Source of the DNA: Branchiostoma lanceolatum
Taxonomy: Eukaryota > Chordata > Leptocardii > Amphioxiformes > Branchiostomatidae
Direction of reading: 5' to 3'
DNA: 64,000 nt
Assembly (NCBI RefSeq): GCF_035083965.1
Contig: NC_089736.1
Location: 11,184,207 to 11,248,206 of the forward strand
The notes below the pieces were generated by a model that saw only the letters and a program-made list of their open reading frames with translations, did not search any database and was not told where the DNA came from. This document shows positions 12,201-27,200 of this stretch, in pieces. Position 1 is the stretch's first letter. The number at the start of each line of letters is the position of its first letter. The position numbers were made by a program, and so were the translations under genes.

Positions 12201-15200
12201 GTTCATCAAAAGTGTAAGTCATTATCTGAGTTTTATCATATTTACACCAGAAGGAATAGACAGTGCCAAGTCTTTCGTAAGTTATTAGGGAGAAGGAAAG
12301 GGTTTTGACATATTTTTCTCTGAAAAGTTATACTGTAAGTCCATTTGATATTGCAGTTGGTAATATTAGGTTGGGGGAAAAAGAAGATCACTGCATTTAA
12401 TTTTAACAATGGAAACAAACATCACTGTCTCAAATGTTAGTGACCAAATATTTGCAATGATGAAATTTTAGCGGTTTACTAGTGACTATTCAAGTAGCTG
12501 AAATTAAGTTACCGTTAACAAATCAAGAATTACAGTAGTCTGTGGGCCAAAGAAATAAGTGTAAAGAAAAAGTCCTCCCCTTTTGCAGAATTACAGTAGT
12601 CTGTGGGCCAAAGAAATAAGTGTAAAGAAAAAGTCCTCCCCTTTTGCAGGTCCTTACTTGTGGTGTAGTGGAGAGCATCATGAACTGGGTCAAGTTCAAG
12701 ACACAGACACAGATGAACAAGAAGTGCAGCGGCACCAAGGCCACGCGACTCAAGGGCATCCCCAAGCTGGACGACGCTAATGATGCAGGTACATGTGCTC
12801 CTGGGTTGGTTTTGAAATAATGAAAAGAAAGGTGCATCTGGTAAAGGTAAAGCAGTCATCCTCAATTGAGGTGAAGCATGTTCTAGTAGCCAGTAGTAGT
12901 GCAATGCGGCTTTGTTATGCATCAAGTGTTTAGCCAAGCACAGCAGGTCACCCCTTCTCTTCTCGATAAGTGTGTTGGGTAGTTTTACATGCGGAGGTTT
13001 GAGGCTTATGCCAGAAGCTCCCTCATACATGGGGCTGCCGGCTTTACATCACCATCCAAAATGACAAATGCAATCCCTTACAACATGTCTGAGCTGGCCA
13101 TGGGGCCGACCCTTGGATCGAACTCTGGCCCCCGGATCCACGGAATTTGAACCAGATGGCCAAGCAGCGGGGCTGTTACCACTTGCGCCATTTTAAAACA
13201 AAGAAACCGTGAAAGTTGTTGATGATTTCTGAGGCTCCTTTTGAAAGTTATGTTCTTACTTCCTGCTTGTCCTGTAGGTACGCGCTACTCCAGGGATTGC
13301 ACTCTGATCCTCACTGAGGGAGACTCAGCCAAGACACTGGCTGTGTCGGGTTTGGGTGTGATCGGGAGAGACAAGTTTGGTGTCTTCCCACTGAGGGGTA
13401 AACTTCTCAACGTCAGAGACGCCACAGCCAAACAGGTACTCAAGTCTTTGTATTTCCCTTCTTTCTTAGCCTTTTGTAATAGCCACGGGCTAGTTGGGCA
13501 GCCCTGGCTGTGTGTGCTGAACAACCATTTACCAAGAAAGAAATGATTAAATCCCTTCTTTCTACTGTTTTGGGATTACAGTAAAGATGAGCTTGCTGCG
13601 TGTTATATACAGCAAACCTGGGTGGAACTACATAACAAACAAAAAACTTTATGGTACTCTTCCACTCATCTCTACGGAAGTCAAGTGCAGTCGGCCAAGA
13701 CTCACTGTTCAGGTGGTTACTTGCCATGACAAACCAGCTGGTAAACTGCTCCTTTGGTCTCCAGAAGCTAAAAGGAGAATAGGCTGCCCATACTCGACAT
13801 AAAGGACCTTATTGAGTCCTGGAACTTAAGTGGAAAAGACCTGACTGACAAAATATATGATAGAGAACACTGGAAGCTGAACTTTGTGTTTGCTTCAACT
13901 CTTTAATCTAAGATTAAGAAGTATGAGTCTAAGAGCAAGGAGTATGAAAATGATGAGTTTGGGTGCATATAAGTTATTTAGATGAGGTAGGAATTTTGGT
14001 ATTGTTTGTTTTGCTACTAATAACGAACCTTATTTTACTTAAAGATCATGGAGAATGCTGAGATCAACAACGTCATTAAGATCATGGGCCTGCAGTACAA
14101 GAGGAAGTACGAGACTGACGACGACATGAAGACGCTACGCTACGGCAAGATCATGATCATGACAGATCAGGTATTGTACAGGTGTTCTGTCTTTTTTTCT
14201 TTCAAGTTGACCAAAACATGGTTTTTATAATCTCTTGTATCCCTTAGTCTAACTATTCGACTGTTAGGGCACCACAGAAGATCTGGCAGCCAGTTTTGTC
14301 CAACCCTTCTTAGTTTTCTATTTTCTTAGCGTCTCACACAGTTTCACGACTGCTCATTTTCTGATATTATGCTCCCATCTTTTTCGTTTCCAACCCCTCT
14401 TTCTTCCTTACTGGACAGTTCTTTGCATGATAGACATAACATTTGGCTAGTCCCGATGACCGTGACACATGACCATACCTTTTCTTTACTATGGTGAGGA
14501 GGTCTTTGTACGGACTGATGTTTTGTTTGACTCTATTCAGTACTTCAGCACATTATGTTTTCTATAGCACATAACAAAATGTAACAACTAACATGTCCCA
14601 ATGTTCTGCACACAGGATCAAGACGGTTCCCATATCAAGGGACTCCTGATCAACTTCATCCACCACAACTGGCCATCGCTGCTCAGACTACGTTTCCTGG
14701 AGCAGTTTATCACTCCCATCGTCAAGGTGGGTCCTTGAACAGGCTTTAAGATAGCATTTATAGACACGGCGTAACATGTATGTTAGTTAACTTATATATA
14801 ACAACACGGTGTATTCCGTATCGGCATCGCCATATTCTATGAAAGCCCATTTGATAAAAGTAGAAGCCTGTGTGATAACTTGGGTTATCACACGTATCGA
14901 ATGTTTATTTTTTTTATAAGTGAGGCTGAATAGTAACCAGTTTGTAGACATTTCACAATGAATTGTCTGGGATGAGGAGACTCTCCACTGAAGCAGTGTA
15001 CTGTAATTCTTGTTCTTTACACTGTAGCTTTATGTTCACTGTTTTCACGTTTACCTCTGAACCGTGAACTTATCACCATGAAAAAACCTTATTAATGATT
15101 CCTTCACACAACCGTTCCGTAAATCACCTACCGCCACTGTGAAGTTGAAGTTCAGTGAAAATGTCCATTTTCCTTACACCGTGAAATTTTGCTACCGTGA

Positions 15201-18200
15201 AGATAAAGTGAATTAGAGTAACCAGTTTGTGGACATTTGACAATTCACAACGAATTATCTAGGATGAGGAAACTCTCCACTGAAGCAGCGTACTCTGTAA
15301 CTTTGTTTTATTGAGATCTTCATCAGTGTCAGAGACACTAATCTGCCACTTACAGAATAAATAGAATGAAATTTATATAACAAAAAATTATACAATTGGT
15401 AAACAGAAAATTATTTCCCATAACACTGACAGGTTAGCAAGAACAAGCAGGACCTGTCCTTCTACAGTCTTCCAGAGTTTGAGGAGTGGAAGTCAGAAAC
15501 TAGCAACTGGCACACATGGAAGGTCAAGTACTACAAAGGTGTTGTCCCAAAAATACCTATGTTCTTGTCTTTGTTGCATAGTCATTTTGTCCCTGAATTT
15601 GTATCCGGGGTTGGACAAGTTTTTGAAAAATTGACTTGCCCTACAGTGCAAGTACACAAAAGATCTACTTGCCCAAACCGACTTTTCCCTGGCCTGAAAT
15701 CTATATGACATATTTCTATGTAGTTTTACTTGCAGCAAGGATATCTTTTTATGAAGGGAAAATAACATACATAGAAAAATCACACTGGCCCAATCACCCA
15801 AGTATGGTAGGACATGCACTTGCCCGATCAGCACTTTCACTTGCCCTGGGCAATCGGGCCAATGGAATTGTCCAACCCTGTGTATACAGAGAGGGTTTGT
15901 TTTGAATTGTTAGAGGTGTGGATGTTGCCTTACTGCAACCGTTAAGAGCTTTTGCTAACTGATAAAATCTATCTTGACCCACACCAAGGTTTGGGTACGA
16001 GCACGTCTAAAGAAGCAAAGGAGTACTTTGCAGACATGCATCGTCACCGCATTCCTTTCAAGTACAACGGTCCTGAGGACGATGCAGCCGTTGATCTGGT
16101 AAGTACCATCTTGAGGGTTTTTTTCGCAGACGGCGTCACTGTCAAATGTCTGACAGGTTTCTGGCCTGTACTGTATGGAAACTCACCCTGCACGTGCACC
16201 CAAAATTAGAGATGTGCACCTAAATTTTGACTGTGGGTGCACCAGTAGACCTAGATATTTTGTAGACTATAGAGTGAAGGTGTTATAATTGTACACTAGT
16301 AGGATACAGAATATTCTTGAAATGTAAGTATTAGAAAAAGCAATAGAAACATTAGTTGTACTTAATTTGATGTATTGCTTGAAATTTTAAAGTTAGGTAC
16401 AGAATGACAGATTGAATTTCTTAGGAGAGGCAGTGGTGTTAAACTTTGTAATTATGTTTTGCTGACATTCAACTTTATTTTCTTTGGTGGTGGTGCACCC
16501 AAAATTCTCTCTGTGTACCTAATTGTTTGGGTTGGGTAAACCAGTGCCCCTATTTCCAAAAAGGAATTTCGAGCCCTGAAACTGTAGACAGGAGATGTGT
16601 TTTTCTTTTGCAAGGTGTACCTAGAGTTTTGTCCTCTCTTTAGAACAGATTTAACCTCTTGCTTTGTTGCTGTCCTGTTTTCCCCAGGCCTTCAACAAGA
16701 AGAAGTGCGACAACCGTAAGGAGTGGTTGACCAACTGGATGCAGGACAGGAAGCAGCGGAGAGAGATGGGCCTGGGCGAGCAGTACCTGTACGGCAAGGA
16801 GACCAAGTACCTCACCTTCAATGAGTTCGTCCACAAGGAACTGGTCCTCTTCTCCAACTCTGACAACGAGAGGTCCATCCCCTCCCTAGTGGACGGTGAG
16901 CTGCTCCGTTTTGTTATATCAGGGGGTCTGGAATTGGAATCTTAAACTGTTAGCAAGGGGGTGTTATTGACTCGACTGGTAAAAGAGTTTGTGCACGCTG
17001 ACAGTTTTTTTCTTTCTCTAGTTCCAACAATGAATGACAGATTGCATGATTTCATATTAAGAGTTCTCTGACTGGAGTTTTTAACCCGTCACACAATAGC
17101 CCAGATTTAACAGTACGGCAGTTCTCTTTGTGAAGTAGTTGCATGTTTTTTTAAGAGAAATTTGATAACAACTGTTGTTAAATCCCAGGCCTGAAGCCCG
17201 GCCAGCGTAAGGTGTTGTTCACGTGCCTGAAGCGTAACGACAAACGGGAGGTGAAGGTGGCCCAGCTGGCTGGTTCTGTGGCAGAGATGTCAGCATACCA
17301 TCATGGAGAGGTTTGTTTGTTAATTGTCTCTCCTCTCTAGTGTGCCGTGGGGTATCAGCATTATTTCTTGCCTCTGGTTAAGCTACAAGTTCATTACAGT
17401 CCCTCCCCGAAAGTAGAAAATGAACATCCCTACTTCCAGTTTCTCTTGTAATCCTCAGTTTCTTTCAAGCCACACAGAATTTCCGGCTCTCAAATTTTAA
17501 ATTTTCAACATGGAGAGGTTTCTTTCTTTGTTTTGTTGTACATGGCCAATTGATCACCTTGCTAGATACAGAAATTATTTAAGGAAGCTGATTTTGTTAT
17601 GTTATTTTTTCTTCAGATGTCGTTGATGGGAACCATCATCAACTTGGCGCAGAACTTTGTCGGCAGCAACAACATGAACTTGCTGCAGCCCATCGGTCAG
17701 TTTGGTACGAGGATCCACGGCGGCAAGGACGCAGCCAGCCCTCGATACATCTTCACAATGCTCAGGTAAAGGTTGCCACAAATCCACAAATATTCTATTG
17801 TTGTTTAAACATTGAAACTGTAATTCATTTTATCTTCACGTTAGCAAAATTTCACGGTGTAAGGAAAATGGACATTTTCATTGAACTTTAAGTTTAACTT
17901 CATGGTGGCGCAGAGTGATTTACAGAACGGATGTGTGAACGAATCATAAATAATTACAATTTCACGGTGATGATAGAAAAAGTATTTCAAGCCCTGATCA
18001 TCATCTACAGCTGCAGTGCAAATTCAAGCAGTCAGAATTGCCCTGAGGAAGGTTGTGTACAGAGTCTTTTTATCCAGTGACATCCAAACTGATGAAACTA
18101 TTCAAGGAATCTTTAAAAAAAAGTTTTCCACTTCTTGCTAAATCTGTTGCTTTCCCTTCAGCACACTTACAAGGAAGTTGTTCCACGCCTTTGATAGCCG

Positions 18201-21200
18201 ATGTTGAACTACCAGTACAATGACAACAATCAAAATCTTTTCTGCAATCATAAAAAGAGTTTCCCGCTTCTTGCTAAGATCTGTTGCTCTCCTTTCCAGC
18301 ACACTTGCGAAGAAGATGTTCAACACCTTTGATGAGCCGATGCTGAACTACCAGTATGACGACAACCAGAAGATTGAGCCGGAGTGGTACATCCCCATCA
18401 TCCCCATGGTCCTGGTGAACGGCGCCGAGGGCATCGGGACGGGGTGGGCCACCAAGGTGCCCAACTACGACGTGCGCGAGATCATCAACAACGTGCTGAG
18501 GATGATCGACGGAAAGGATCCCCTGCCTATGGTAATTTGTTAGTTGTTGTTGTTTACCTTGTAGTGCCTAGTCACGGGTCAGTTTCTTTGCTGTTTCAGT
18601 AACAGGGTATATTTCAACAGGGAGGGGTTGCTTGCCCTTCCCCTTTAACATGTTCGAGGCACCTCCTCAAATGTGGGACCCAAATTTTAAGTCCCTTCCG
18701 AAATTAAGACGGTGCAGTCCAACCGAGATGTCTTGTCCCAGGATTGAACCGGGGTTAGCAACTATTTGGAACCAGGAGCTCAACTGTGAGGCTGCTACCA
18801 GTTGAACTAAAGGGACATCCCTTCATTTTTTAGAACACGTTGCAAAAGAATAATTATTTTTGATGCTCCTGTCAAAAGATAAAGTGTTTATTTGAACCTT
18901 TGCGTAGTCACTAGTGTAACAACAGATTTTGTCTATTCCCTTCTTCCCAGATTCCTTCCTACAAGAACTTCAAGGGAGATATTGAAGAGTTGGACGAGAA
19001 CCGTTATGTGGCAAACGGTGAGGTGGCCATCCTGGACAACAACACCATCGAGATCACGGAGCTGCCCATCCGCACCTGGACACAGAACTACAAGGAGACT
19101 GTCCTGGAGGTCATGCTGCACGGAACAGACAAGACTCCCAGCATGATCACGTATGTCTGTCTTACAGCTGTGATTAAAGTTTGTCATAGAATGCCCAAGT
19201 GCCATTGAATGGCCAACTCGCGTTGAATGGCTGAGTGACTAGGCAACTTTTTACTTCTGTGTAAAAATATTAAGTAATGACCTTTCCGTCTGCTTTGTCA
19301 AACATACCTTTTAACACGTCAATGAAGGTTAGACATCCAGGTAATAAGATACGCAAGGTAACAGTCACTCAAGCAACTGGATGGATTTTGGAAACGGTCA
19401 GATGTTTTAGCTGTTGTGTTACGCCGAATGGCGGTTATACCGGCTATATAGATACAGATACAGAGGTAGCATCCACTACTTTTCGTCAGTGACCACAAAG
19501 ACTGCTTGCTCCAGTCACTGACAAAAGGTAGTGGATGTTGCCTGAAATGTCTGACCATTTCCAAAATCCTTGCTTGAGTGACTGTTACCTTGTATACCTT
19601 TAAATAGTGGACAGAAATTGATTTAATGGAACTCTCTCATTGTGGGTGACTCTTTCTCTATGTGCTCTGATCACTGTAGAGATTACAAGGAGTACCACAC
19701 AGACACGACGGTCCGGTTTGTGGTCTCCATGACAGAAGAACAGCTGATGAAGGCTGAAGCAACAGGACTGCACAAAGTCTTCAAACTACAGGCCAACATC
19801 GCCTGCACCAACATGGTAAGGCTTAACCTTCTCCCTGCTGCCTAACTCTGTAACCAGTAGAGAATGGAGTGCCAAACGGCTACTTCAATGTGCTAACGGT
19901 TAAAGCTCCCACCTCTAGCTTTAATACATTTTGTCTGTGCTGTTCACTACACCAGTCTTATTAGTAAAGTATGCCCAACCCACCAATACCACAGTCAAAA
20001 TGAATGGATGCAAAATCATAGCCAGGAGTTAGAATGGTTTGTTGGTCAGAAATTACCTGTACAATGGCAGCCAGTGCTCAATTGCTGCATGGCCTACAAC
20101 CACATAATACACAACAGATACATATTTGCTCCACACTTTGTGGAACTGTCGCAAGGGTCTGGACGGCTGCCATTCGGCGCCAGCAGGTGACCTCAATATG
20201 ACCTTCCCCAACCAAAGTCAGAGAAGTTTGCATATTTGTAGTGCTTCCCTTGGAACAGCTGGAGTTCAAACTTTGCAACTTTATTATGCAGTTAGCTTTG
20301 CAGTATATTGGGACCGAATTATTTTAATTTTACATGGTGCATTTTTAAAAACAGATGTCTGTATTTCCTTTAGGTTCTGTTTGATCATAATGGCTGCCTG
20401 CGGACCTACAACAGCGCCCAGCAGATCCTGCAGGAGTTCTTTGACCTGCGGCTTGAGTGGTACACCAAGAGGAAGGACTGGGTGATGGGGATGTTGGAGG
20501 CTGAGTCCAGCAAGCTCAACAACCAGGCACGCTTCATCCTGGAGAAGATAGAGGGCAAGATCATCATCGGTCAGTCACATTTCTCTTATACAGGGGTTTT
20601 TCTAGAAAATAATTGCATGCCATGATGAGACGCGAGGGAGTTGAGAGACAGAGCAAGGGATGGTGTTTTTTTTTTTTCTCCTTTCCCTCGGTGTGGAGTT
20701 TGAGAGAAGTTATTGAAATTCTTTTTAAAGCTTTCTGTTGGAATAATCCTGTGTACAAAACAAAAGTGAACAAAGAAGAACAATGTTTCAACTGTCAAAA
20801 GCCTTTATCTGTCAAAAGAATGTGAAATACAGTAAGACTTCTTTGATTCTGTTTTGAATTTTCATCACTCAAGATGTCAGATCTGAAATTTTATGTCTCT
20901 TGCCAGGGGTTTACCAAAAAAGACACTGTCAGGTTTTTGCTAGGATCGGTCAGGTAACCGGAAACACAACATGTTTTTTCTTCCTAGGCCTTATTGTAGT
21001 ACAGCTGGAACTGAGAGGTGCTAATCTTCTGTTTCTCCTTCTCCCCCTTTAGAGAACAAACCAAAGCGTGAGCTGATCCAGATGCTCCAGGCCCGCGGGT
21101 TCGACAGCGACCCCGTCAAGGCGTGGAAAGAGTCGCAAGCGGACAAGGACAAGCCTGATGACCTCCTAGATGCAGAGGAGGTTTGTCAGCTGACTTACTA

Positions 21201-24200
21201 TTAATTATAATATCTACGTAATTCTAAAAGATATGGGAAGTTTTACAAACAGACATTTAAATGAAACTGTATTATCTAAAGAAGTAGTATTCAATATCAC
21301 TTGTCTCTTTACTATTCTATACAAAGTCCTATACCATTGCCAGCAGGCGTTCTGCCTGAAGTTTTCAGTCTTATTCAATGCAGTCATTGATACCAATTAC
21401 TGTAAATTACTCTTACTGAAAGCATTTTACCAGATGTCTTTTCCAATACCTAGGTAAAGATTTATATTACATGTCCTTGTATAAACTGTACTGTTAGTAA
21501 AGGTGTCAATCCATTGTGAGGGATGTTTGTCCCTTTTGCAGAAGAAAGGGAGTGGAAATTCCTGTTTAGATTGAATTCTGTTCTTATGTTCACCTATTCG
21601 TCTCTCTCTCCATGTTGTGCCTACTATTCACATGGAATTCAGGCTTTCTGCACAAGGGTATAAAATTTCTTTTTCTCATGATGTTTTCTATTGTCTTAAT
21701 CTACTAGTACCTACTTAGAATAATGTTAGTAAAGCTTGCACTTACAGTATCTGAAATCTTTCTATTTGTTTCAATCAACCATCAAACTGAAGTAGTATGT
21801 ACTTTGACTGTTGATAGCTGGACAAGTTGACTTTGCACTGATGAAGGTAGCCAACCGGCTGCCGAAACGTCAGTAGAAAAGGAAAGAAAAATAAGGTTGC
21901 ATACCTAGGAAAACTATGTTGAATGTTGAAAGAACAGAATACCATCAGGAACATCTGTCCCCTATCTCTTATCCAGTTTTGAATTCATTCAGTAACAAAA
22001 ATAAAACCTGTAGATCTATTCTTTGAACCTTTGTAGTTTTGCTTCTAAACCATTGCTTGCTAATGTTGGCCAACAGGATGAGGCTGAGAGCATTGCGTCC
22101 TCGACAGCGTCGCGTGGCGGCCCGGACTACAACTACCTCCTGGGGATGCCCCTGTGGAACCTGTCCAGGGAGAAGAAGGAGGAGCTCCTGAAGCAGCAGC
22201 GCGAGAAGGGGCAGGAGCTCGAGGATCTGCGACACAAGACGCCCAGCGACTTGTGGAAGGACGACTTGAACGACTTTGTGGAAGAGCTTGAGGTATTTCC
22301 TACCTAGTTCGTTTGTTCTCTAATGCCTCTACTTTTGTCCTAGACACTATGCCCCAATGTGGGGTCTTGTCTAGTATTGTATAATAGATGTTTGTTCAGA
22401 CCCTTGTTGTAGTGCCTAGTGGCACATAAGGCAGCAAGTTACCTTGCTGTTTCAGTAGCTGGGTATATTTTTACAGGGAGGAGTTGCTAGCCCTTCCCCT
22501 TTGATGTGCACAAGGCACCTCCTTGAACATGAGATTGAGAACCACATTTTATGTCCCTTCCGAAAGATGGTGAAGCCCCAACCAAGTGACCCCGGGACTT
22601 GAACTGAAGTCTAACTGGGAGGCTGCTATAAGTTAGGCCACAGAGACATCCCTAGATCATCAGACGTACACAATTGTGAATAACTACTACAGAACAGAAT
22701 GCCATCTGAAACATCTTCCCCATCTTTATCTACATGTATATGTAACAAAAATAACACAAGTTCTTGGTTTGTAGAGAGTGGAACAGCAGGAGAAAGAAGA
22801 CGAGCAAAGCTCGGGGAAAATCAAGGCCAAGGATCCTAAGGGAAAAAACAAGCGCACCGCAGCAGTGAAGCACGAGTACAAGCCCTCTCCCGTTGGAAGG
22901 CGCGTCATCCCAGTCATCGACCCCGCCATGAAGAAAGCTGCCGCCAGCAAAGCAGCTCAGGCAGAAAGGAAGAGAGTCAAGGTACACACTCAATATAAAC
23001 TCCCACTCATCAGGTCTAATAGATTAACAGACTCCATCATTATGAGAGCTTTGAAAGCCTGGTTATAGGCCCATGTACGCTTTTGTCACTGTCCATCTAA
23101 AGGAAACCTTTTAAAAGTATATGAGTTTTTAAATATGAAAATCTTGAGGTAAATTTTTATAATTGACTGTAATGTTTACGTGCTCTTAAAATATTACTTC
23201 TTTAGACATGTAGAAAATCTAAATGCAATTCAGTTGTCTTCCAAGATGATTTTACATTAAAGATTGATACAGTTGTTATTGCAAGGACATATTCTGTTGT
23301 AACCAGTAGTGTAGAACTGTAATGTATAACTTTTCATTTGTACAAGTAAGATTTAATGTTGGAGTAAACAATAGCAAAGAAAGATTTACTATGTTTAAGC
23401 AGTCATAAGAAAGTGAGAGCTGTAACTTTGAAGATGGTTTGTGTGTGAACGCTTGTAGAATGTTTTAACCCAATACGTGTTGTTCCTTACATGATAATCA
23501 CAGTTGCAGTACACACTTTCTGGGGAAATTGGGAAAGCATATTTGGAATTGGAGCTAGATGAAGTATATCCATTTTTATTTTATTAAAAGGGGGTTACAA
23601 GGTTGCTTTGTGGTCTCACAGATCCAATGTGCTTGCTGCAGTGTTGAATCACAGAGTAGGCAGGATAGAGCAACATGAAACTTTGAAACTGGCCCTTATT
23701 GCTTTCAAGTTGCTTCTAAGTGCTTCAAAATGCATGGATGCTTTGATAGTCATGCTGGGGGCTTCTCAAATAGGGTGAATGAATTACGAACTGCATACAA
23801 CTTGACTGTATGGCTTCACCATAGCATTTGTTGTGTCAGAAACAAAGCTGTAATGTAAAAGCTTCAGATGTTTATTTGTATGAGTAAAAAGACTCTTCGT
23901 ACCCACCCAAGTGTTTAATTCAACCAACCTTTTGGTGACTGCTTGACCCTTCCTCAGGGCAATTTCCTTTTTACTTTTGGGACCGCATCTGTAAGCAGTG
24001 ACAACTATAGCTGCAGTGCAAAGTGAACCAGTCAGAATCACCCTGAGGAAGGTGACAGACAGTCACCAAAACATTGGCTGAATAAAACACTCTGTTGTGT
24101 ACAAAGTCTTTATATTCAGTGACTTACCAGCCTGATGAAACTACTCACAAGTATCTTTGTATGGTTTTGTTTACAGAAGGAAAAGGCTGAAGACAAAACC

Positions 24201-27200
24201 TCAGACATGGGCGACTCCAGCTTCGGCAAAGATGAGGATGAGTTTGGGTTCAAGGCAGCTGCCAAGGAGCTCACTCTGGCCGAGAGGGTAGCCAAGAAGA
24301 CTAAGGGGGGACTAGGAGGTAACATCCTTTGTTTATACTTTTATAGAATATTCCAAGTATTGTTTCGTATAGAACTAGAGGCCCAAACTTATGTCACATT
24401 TTCCCAACCACAAGAGCTATCTACTAATGACAAATCGTGACCATAGCTTATCCAGAACACAGGATATCAAAACCAGAAGTTCTCCTGCAATACCATAGAA
24501 AGCCGCTAGTTGGCCCCAAAATGTCTTCATTTTGAGGTCTCATCAAGACCTACCCACATGCTGAATATGAAGACAATCCATCCAGGCATTCGCAAGTTAT
24601 CGTGTACACAGACAGACAGACACACATACATACATACATACAAAAACATAACTGTCTTGGCCAAGATTATTAATCGACTTGCTGATAACGATAAATTTAT
24701 GCAAATGAAAAAAACAGTGGTGTCCTACATGTTTTGTGGAGAAGAATTAAAGAGTAAAAATGAACAGACAACTTCCTGGACATTTTACTGATGGTCTAGA
24801 CCCTCTGATATTAGTAATAACTACTTTTTGTGTTAAATGTCCTATTGGTTTTACAGCAGGCAAATCAAAGCAGTCTACTCTGGACTTCAAACCGTCCAAG
24901 AGGCCAAAGTGGCTGGACGAGGACTCTGATGGGTCAAACGATGACATGTCTGACCACAACATGGACATCGATGTTGCACCGCGGGAAAAGGCGCCCAGGA
25001 GAGCAGCAGGTACTATTTTTTGGCCATGTTGATCTGATTATGATTATTTGGAGGACATCTGTGTTTGCCATCCCAGCCACTGTCTTATTGAGTAGACATG
25101 CTAATTTTGATTGAGTAGTAGTGCCGTATACAGCTTTTTCTACTAGGTCACATGTGGCCACAGTTTTCAACTGTGACTCGTCTGACAGTAAGTTCCTCCT
25201 TCAGGAAGCCTTAGAATGTCCCATTTAACATAATATTCTTTTAAACTCCACACCATCCTCCACTCCCTCGCTGTGCTACCCTTTGCAATTTTTTCCTAGA
25301 AACACCGCTGCATACTACATATGCTAACATCAACTACTGTATCTTGTTGCAGCCACTACTGCCAAGAAGTACGCCCTTGATGACGAGAGTGACAAAGAAG
25401 ACAGCTGGATCCCCTCTGTTGCTAAGGACGACGACGATGACTCCTTCAAGCTGTACAACTCTGACGGTGATGATGATGAGTTTGCTCCCAAGCCAAAGAA
25501 GAAGGCCGCTCCCAGAAAACCAAAGTAAGTCCAACTTTTTCAAAAATCAACTTTGACATCAGGAAACTCTTCTTTTCTAAAAAGATTAAAATGCTAAGAT
25601 TGAAAGCCCTAAGACTGCAGTGAAGTTCACAACATTTTCATAATATATCATCTTCGTCACCATATATCATTTCATTTTTCTCATTGTTTGCAAATGAACA
25701 ATTTTTACACAAACTGGATTTCATATGCATATTAACTGCTATATGAAAGCCCATAGACCAGTTCAAGACATTTTCATAACATTTCATGTCATTTCATTTT
25801 TTTCGTTGAACGCAAACAAACAAAACATGAACTGGATTTCACGTGCATATTAACCACTATGAAACAAATCATGTAGAAATAATCACACTGCCAATTCATC
25901 CCACCTTTTATTATTTCTTCGCTTATCACTTGGTTGGTAGAAGTTCTCTCCTGAGTTTCTTTATTTGATTGAGTTATTTAAAATGTGCATGCTTGTAACC
26001 CAACCTCTAGTGTTCTTGATAGTGAGGATGATGACAGTGATGCATCCATCCCCGAGCCCAAGCCTCAGAAAAAGGCTGCCAAGTGAGTTATAATAAAGAC
26101 ACAGAAAAGTGCTCAAAACAATTCAACGTTTTGTTGGTGTTTTTTTAACACTTGAAGTTAAAAAGCACTAACTGGTGAACAAGGTGTTGGAAAGGTTTAT
26201 AGAAAGGGTTTCGTTAGTTTCTTCCTTTGGTACTTCTTAAATGATGGACTTCTTTCTGTGATGTTGCTTATTTTTTATTTTTTATTACTGGTGTACAAAT
26301 AACATTGTTGGTTTCCTAAAAATGTGTGTCTTTCTTTCTACAGTTTGATTCTAACATGTACACTCCTATCCAGGTTTTGTGTAACAAAGTTTAAAGCTTC
26401 ACCTTTATCTTCACTTTGTCATTTTTTGTTTCCTGCTGGACTATTTAGAATTTCGTCTTCACCTTATTTACATATCAATTCATAGTCTTCGGTTTAAAAC
26501 CTGTTGATCTACAAGTCTCTTCCAGTCACTGATGAAAGGTAGTGGATGCTGCTAGAAACGTTTGGCCGCTTCCAAAATCTATCCAGTTGCTTGAGTAACT
26601 GTTTTCTTGCATTTGAAGCTGTGTGTATTATTAATTGGACATGTTATATGGTACACAAACAGAGCAGTAACAGGGTCTTATTTTTTTCACAGGGCGACAA
26701 AGCCGCCCCCTGCTCCAAAACCCGACCCTGAACCCATGTTTGGTGACAGTGGCTCAGAGGCAGTGTCTATTCCCGACATCCCGGACTCTGAACCAGAGAC
26801 AAGACCAATAGACATAGACTCAGGTAAGAATCACTCCATCAACAACAAACATTTGCTGATACCATCTCTGAATCTGTAGCATGTAGTAGGCTTGTGGCAA
26901 GGAAGCTAGTATGGTCAGTACCAGCAGAGTCATACAGAGGATCAGGAAGTATGGTAAGGCCTAGGAAAAAAGAATGTTGCGTTTCTGGTTACCTCGCCGA
27001 TCCTAGCAAAAACCTGCCGACACTAACCTTTTCTTTGGGTCTATCGGTGCGGAAAAGACAGCACCATAACTGGAAACATAACATTTTTTCGTAGACCTAA
27101 GCTGTTAGTTGTGATTTTAGGTGTGCAGTAGCAGGCAGGAAAAACAAAGAATGCATTCTTAGCTTACTATACAGTGTACACTGATACAGTGTAGAGATGT

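Larger units (their letters stand above)
6807..12213 (+). other. TOP2: TOP2 ATPase (GHKL) and transducer exons 2-10
   Basis: Residues 9-419. [20 protein letters not shown] opens the N-gate. Catalytic Glu105 lies in FDEILVNAADNK (human Glu87). [10 protein letters not shown] at 179-188 is the ATP lid/Walker-like loop. The QTK loop (394-396), which contacts the gamma phosphate, sits in exon 10. All the key residues of a working ATPase are present, so this is not a decayed copy. Confidence 0.93.
17617..18531 (+). other. TOP2: TOP2 winged-helix exons 19-20 with the catalytic tyrosine
   Basis: Exon 19 carries QPIGQFGTR and [13 protein letters not shown]. Arg822 and Tyr823 (human 804/805) form the DNA-cleaving pair, with Tyr823 making the 5'-phosphotyrosyl link. 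Exon 20 continues through [23 protein letters not shown]. Intron 19 between them carries a decayed copy of exon 20. Confidence 0.93.

Noticed and set aside
17505..17530. A second decayed copy of TOP2 exon 18's end (ATGGAGAGGTTT)
   Set aside because: Only about 12 bases match (17503-17522 against 17302-17315), too short to separate from chance.
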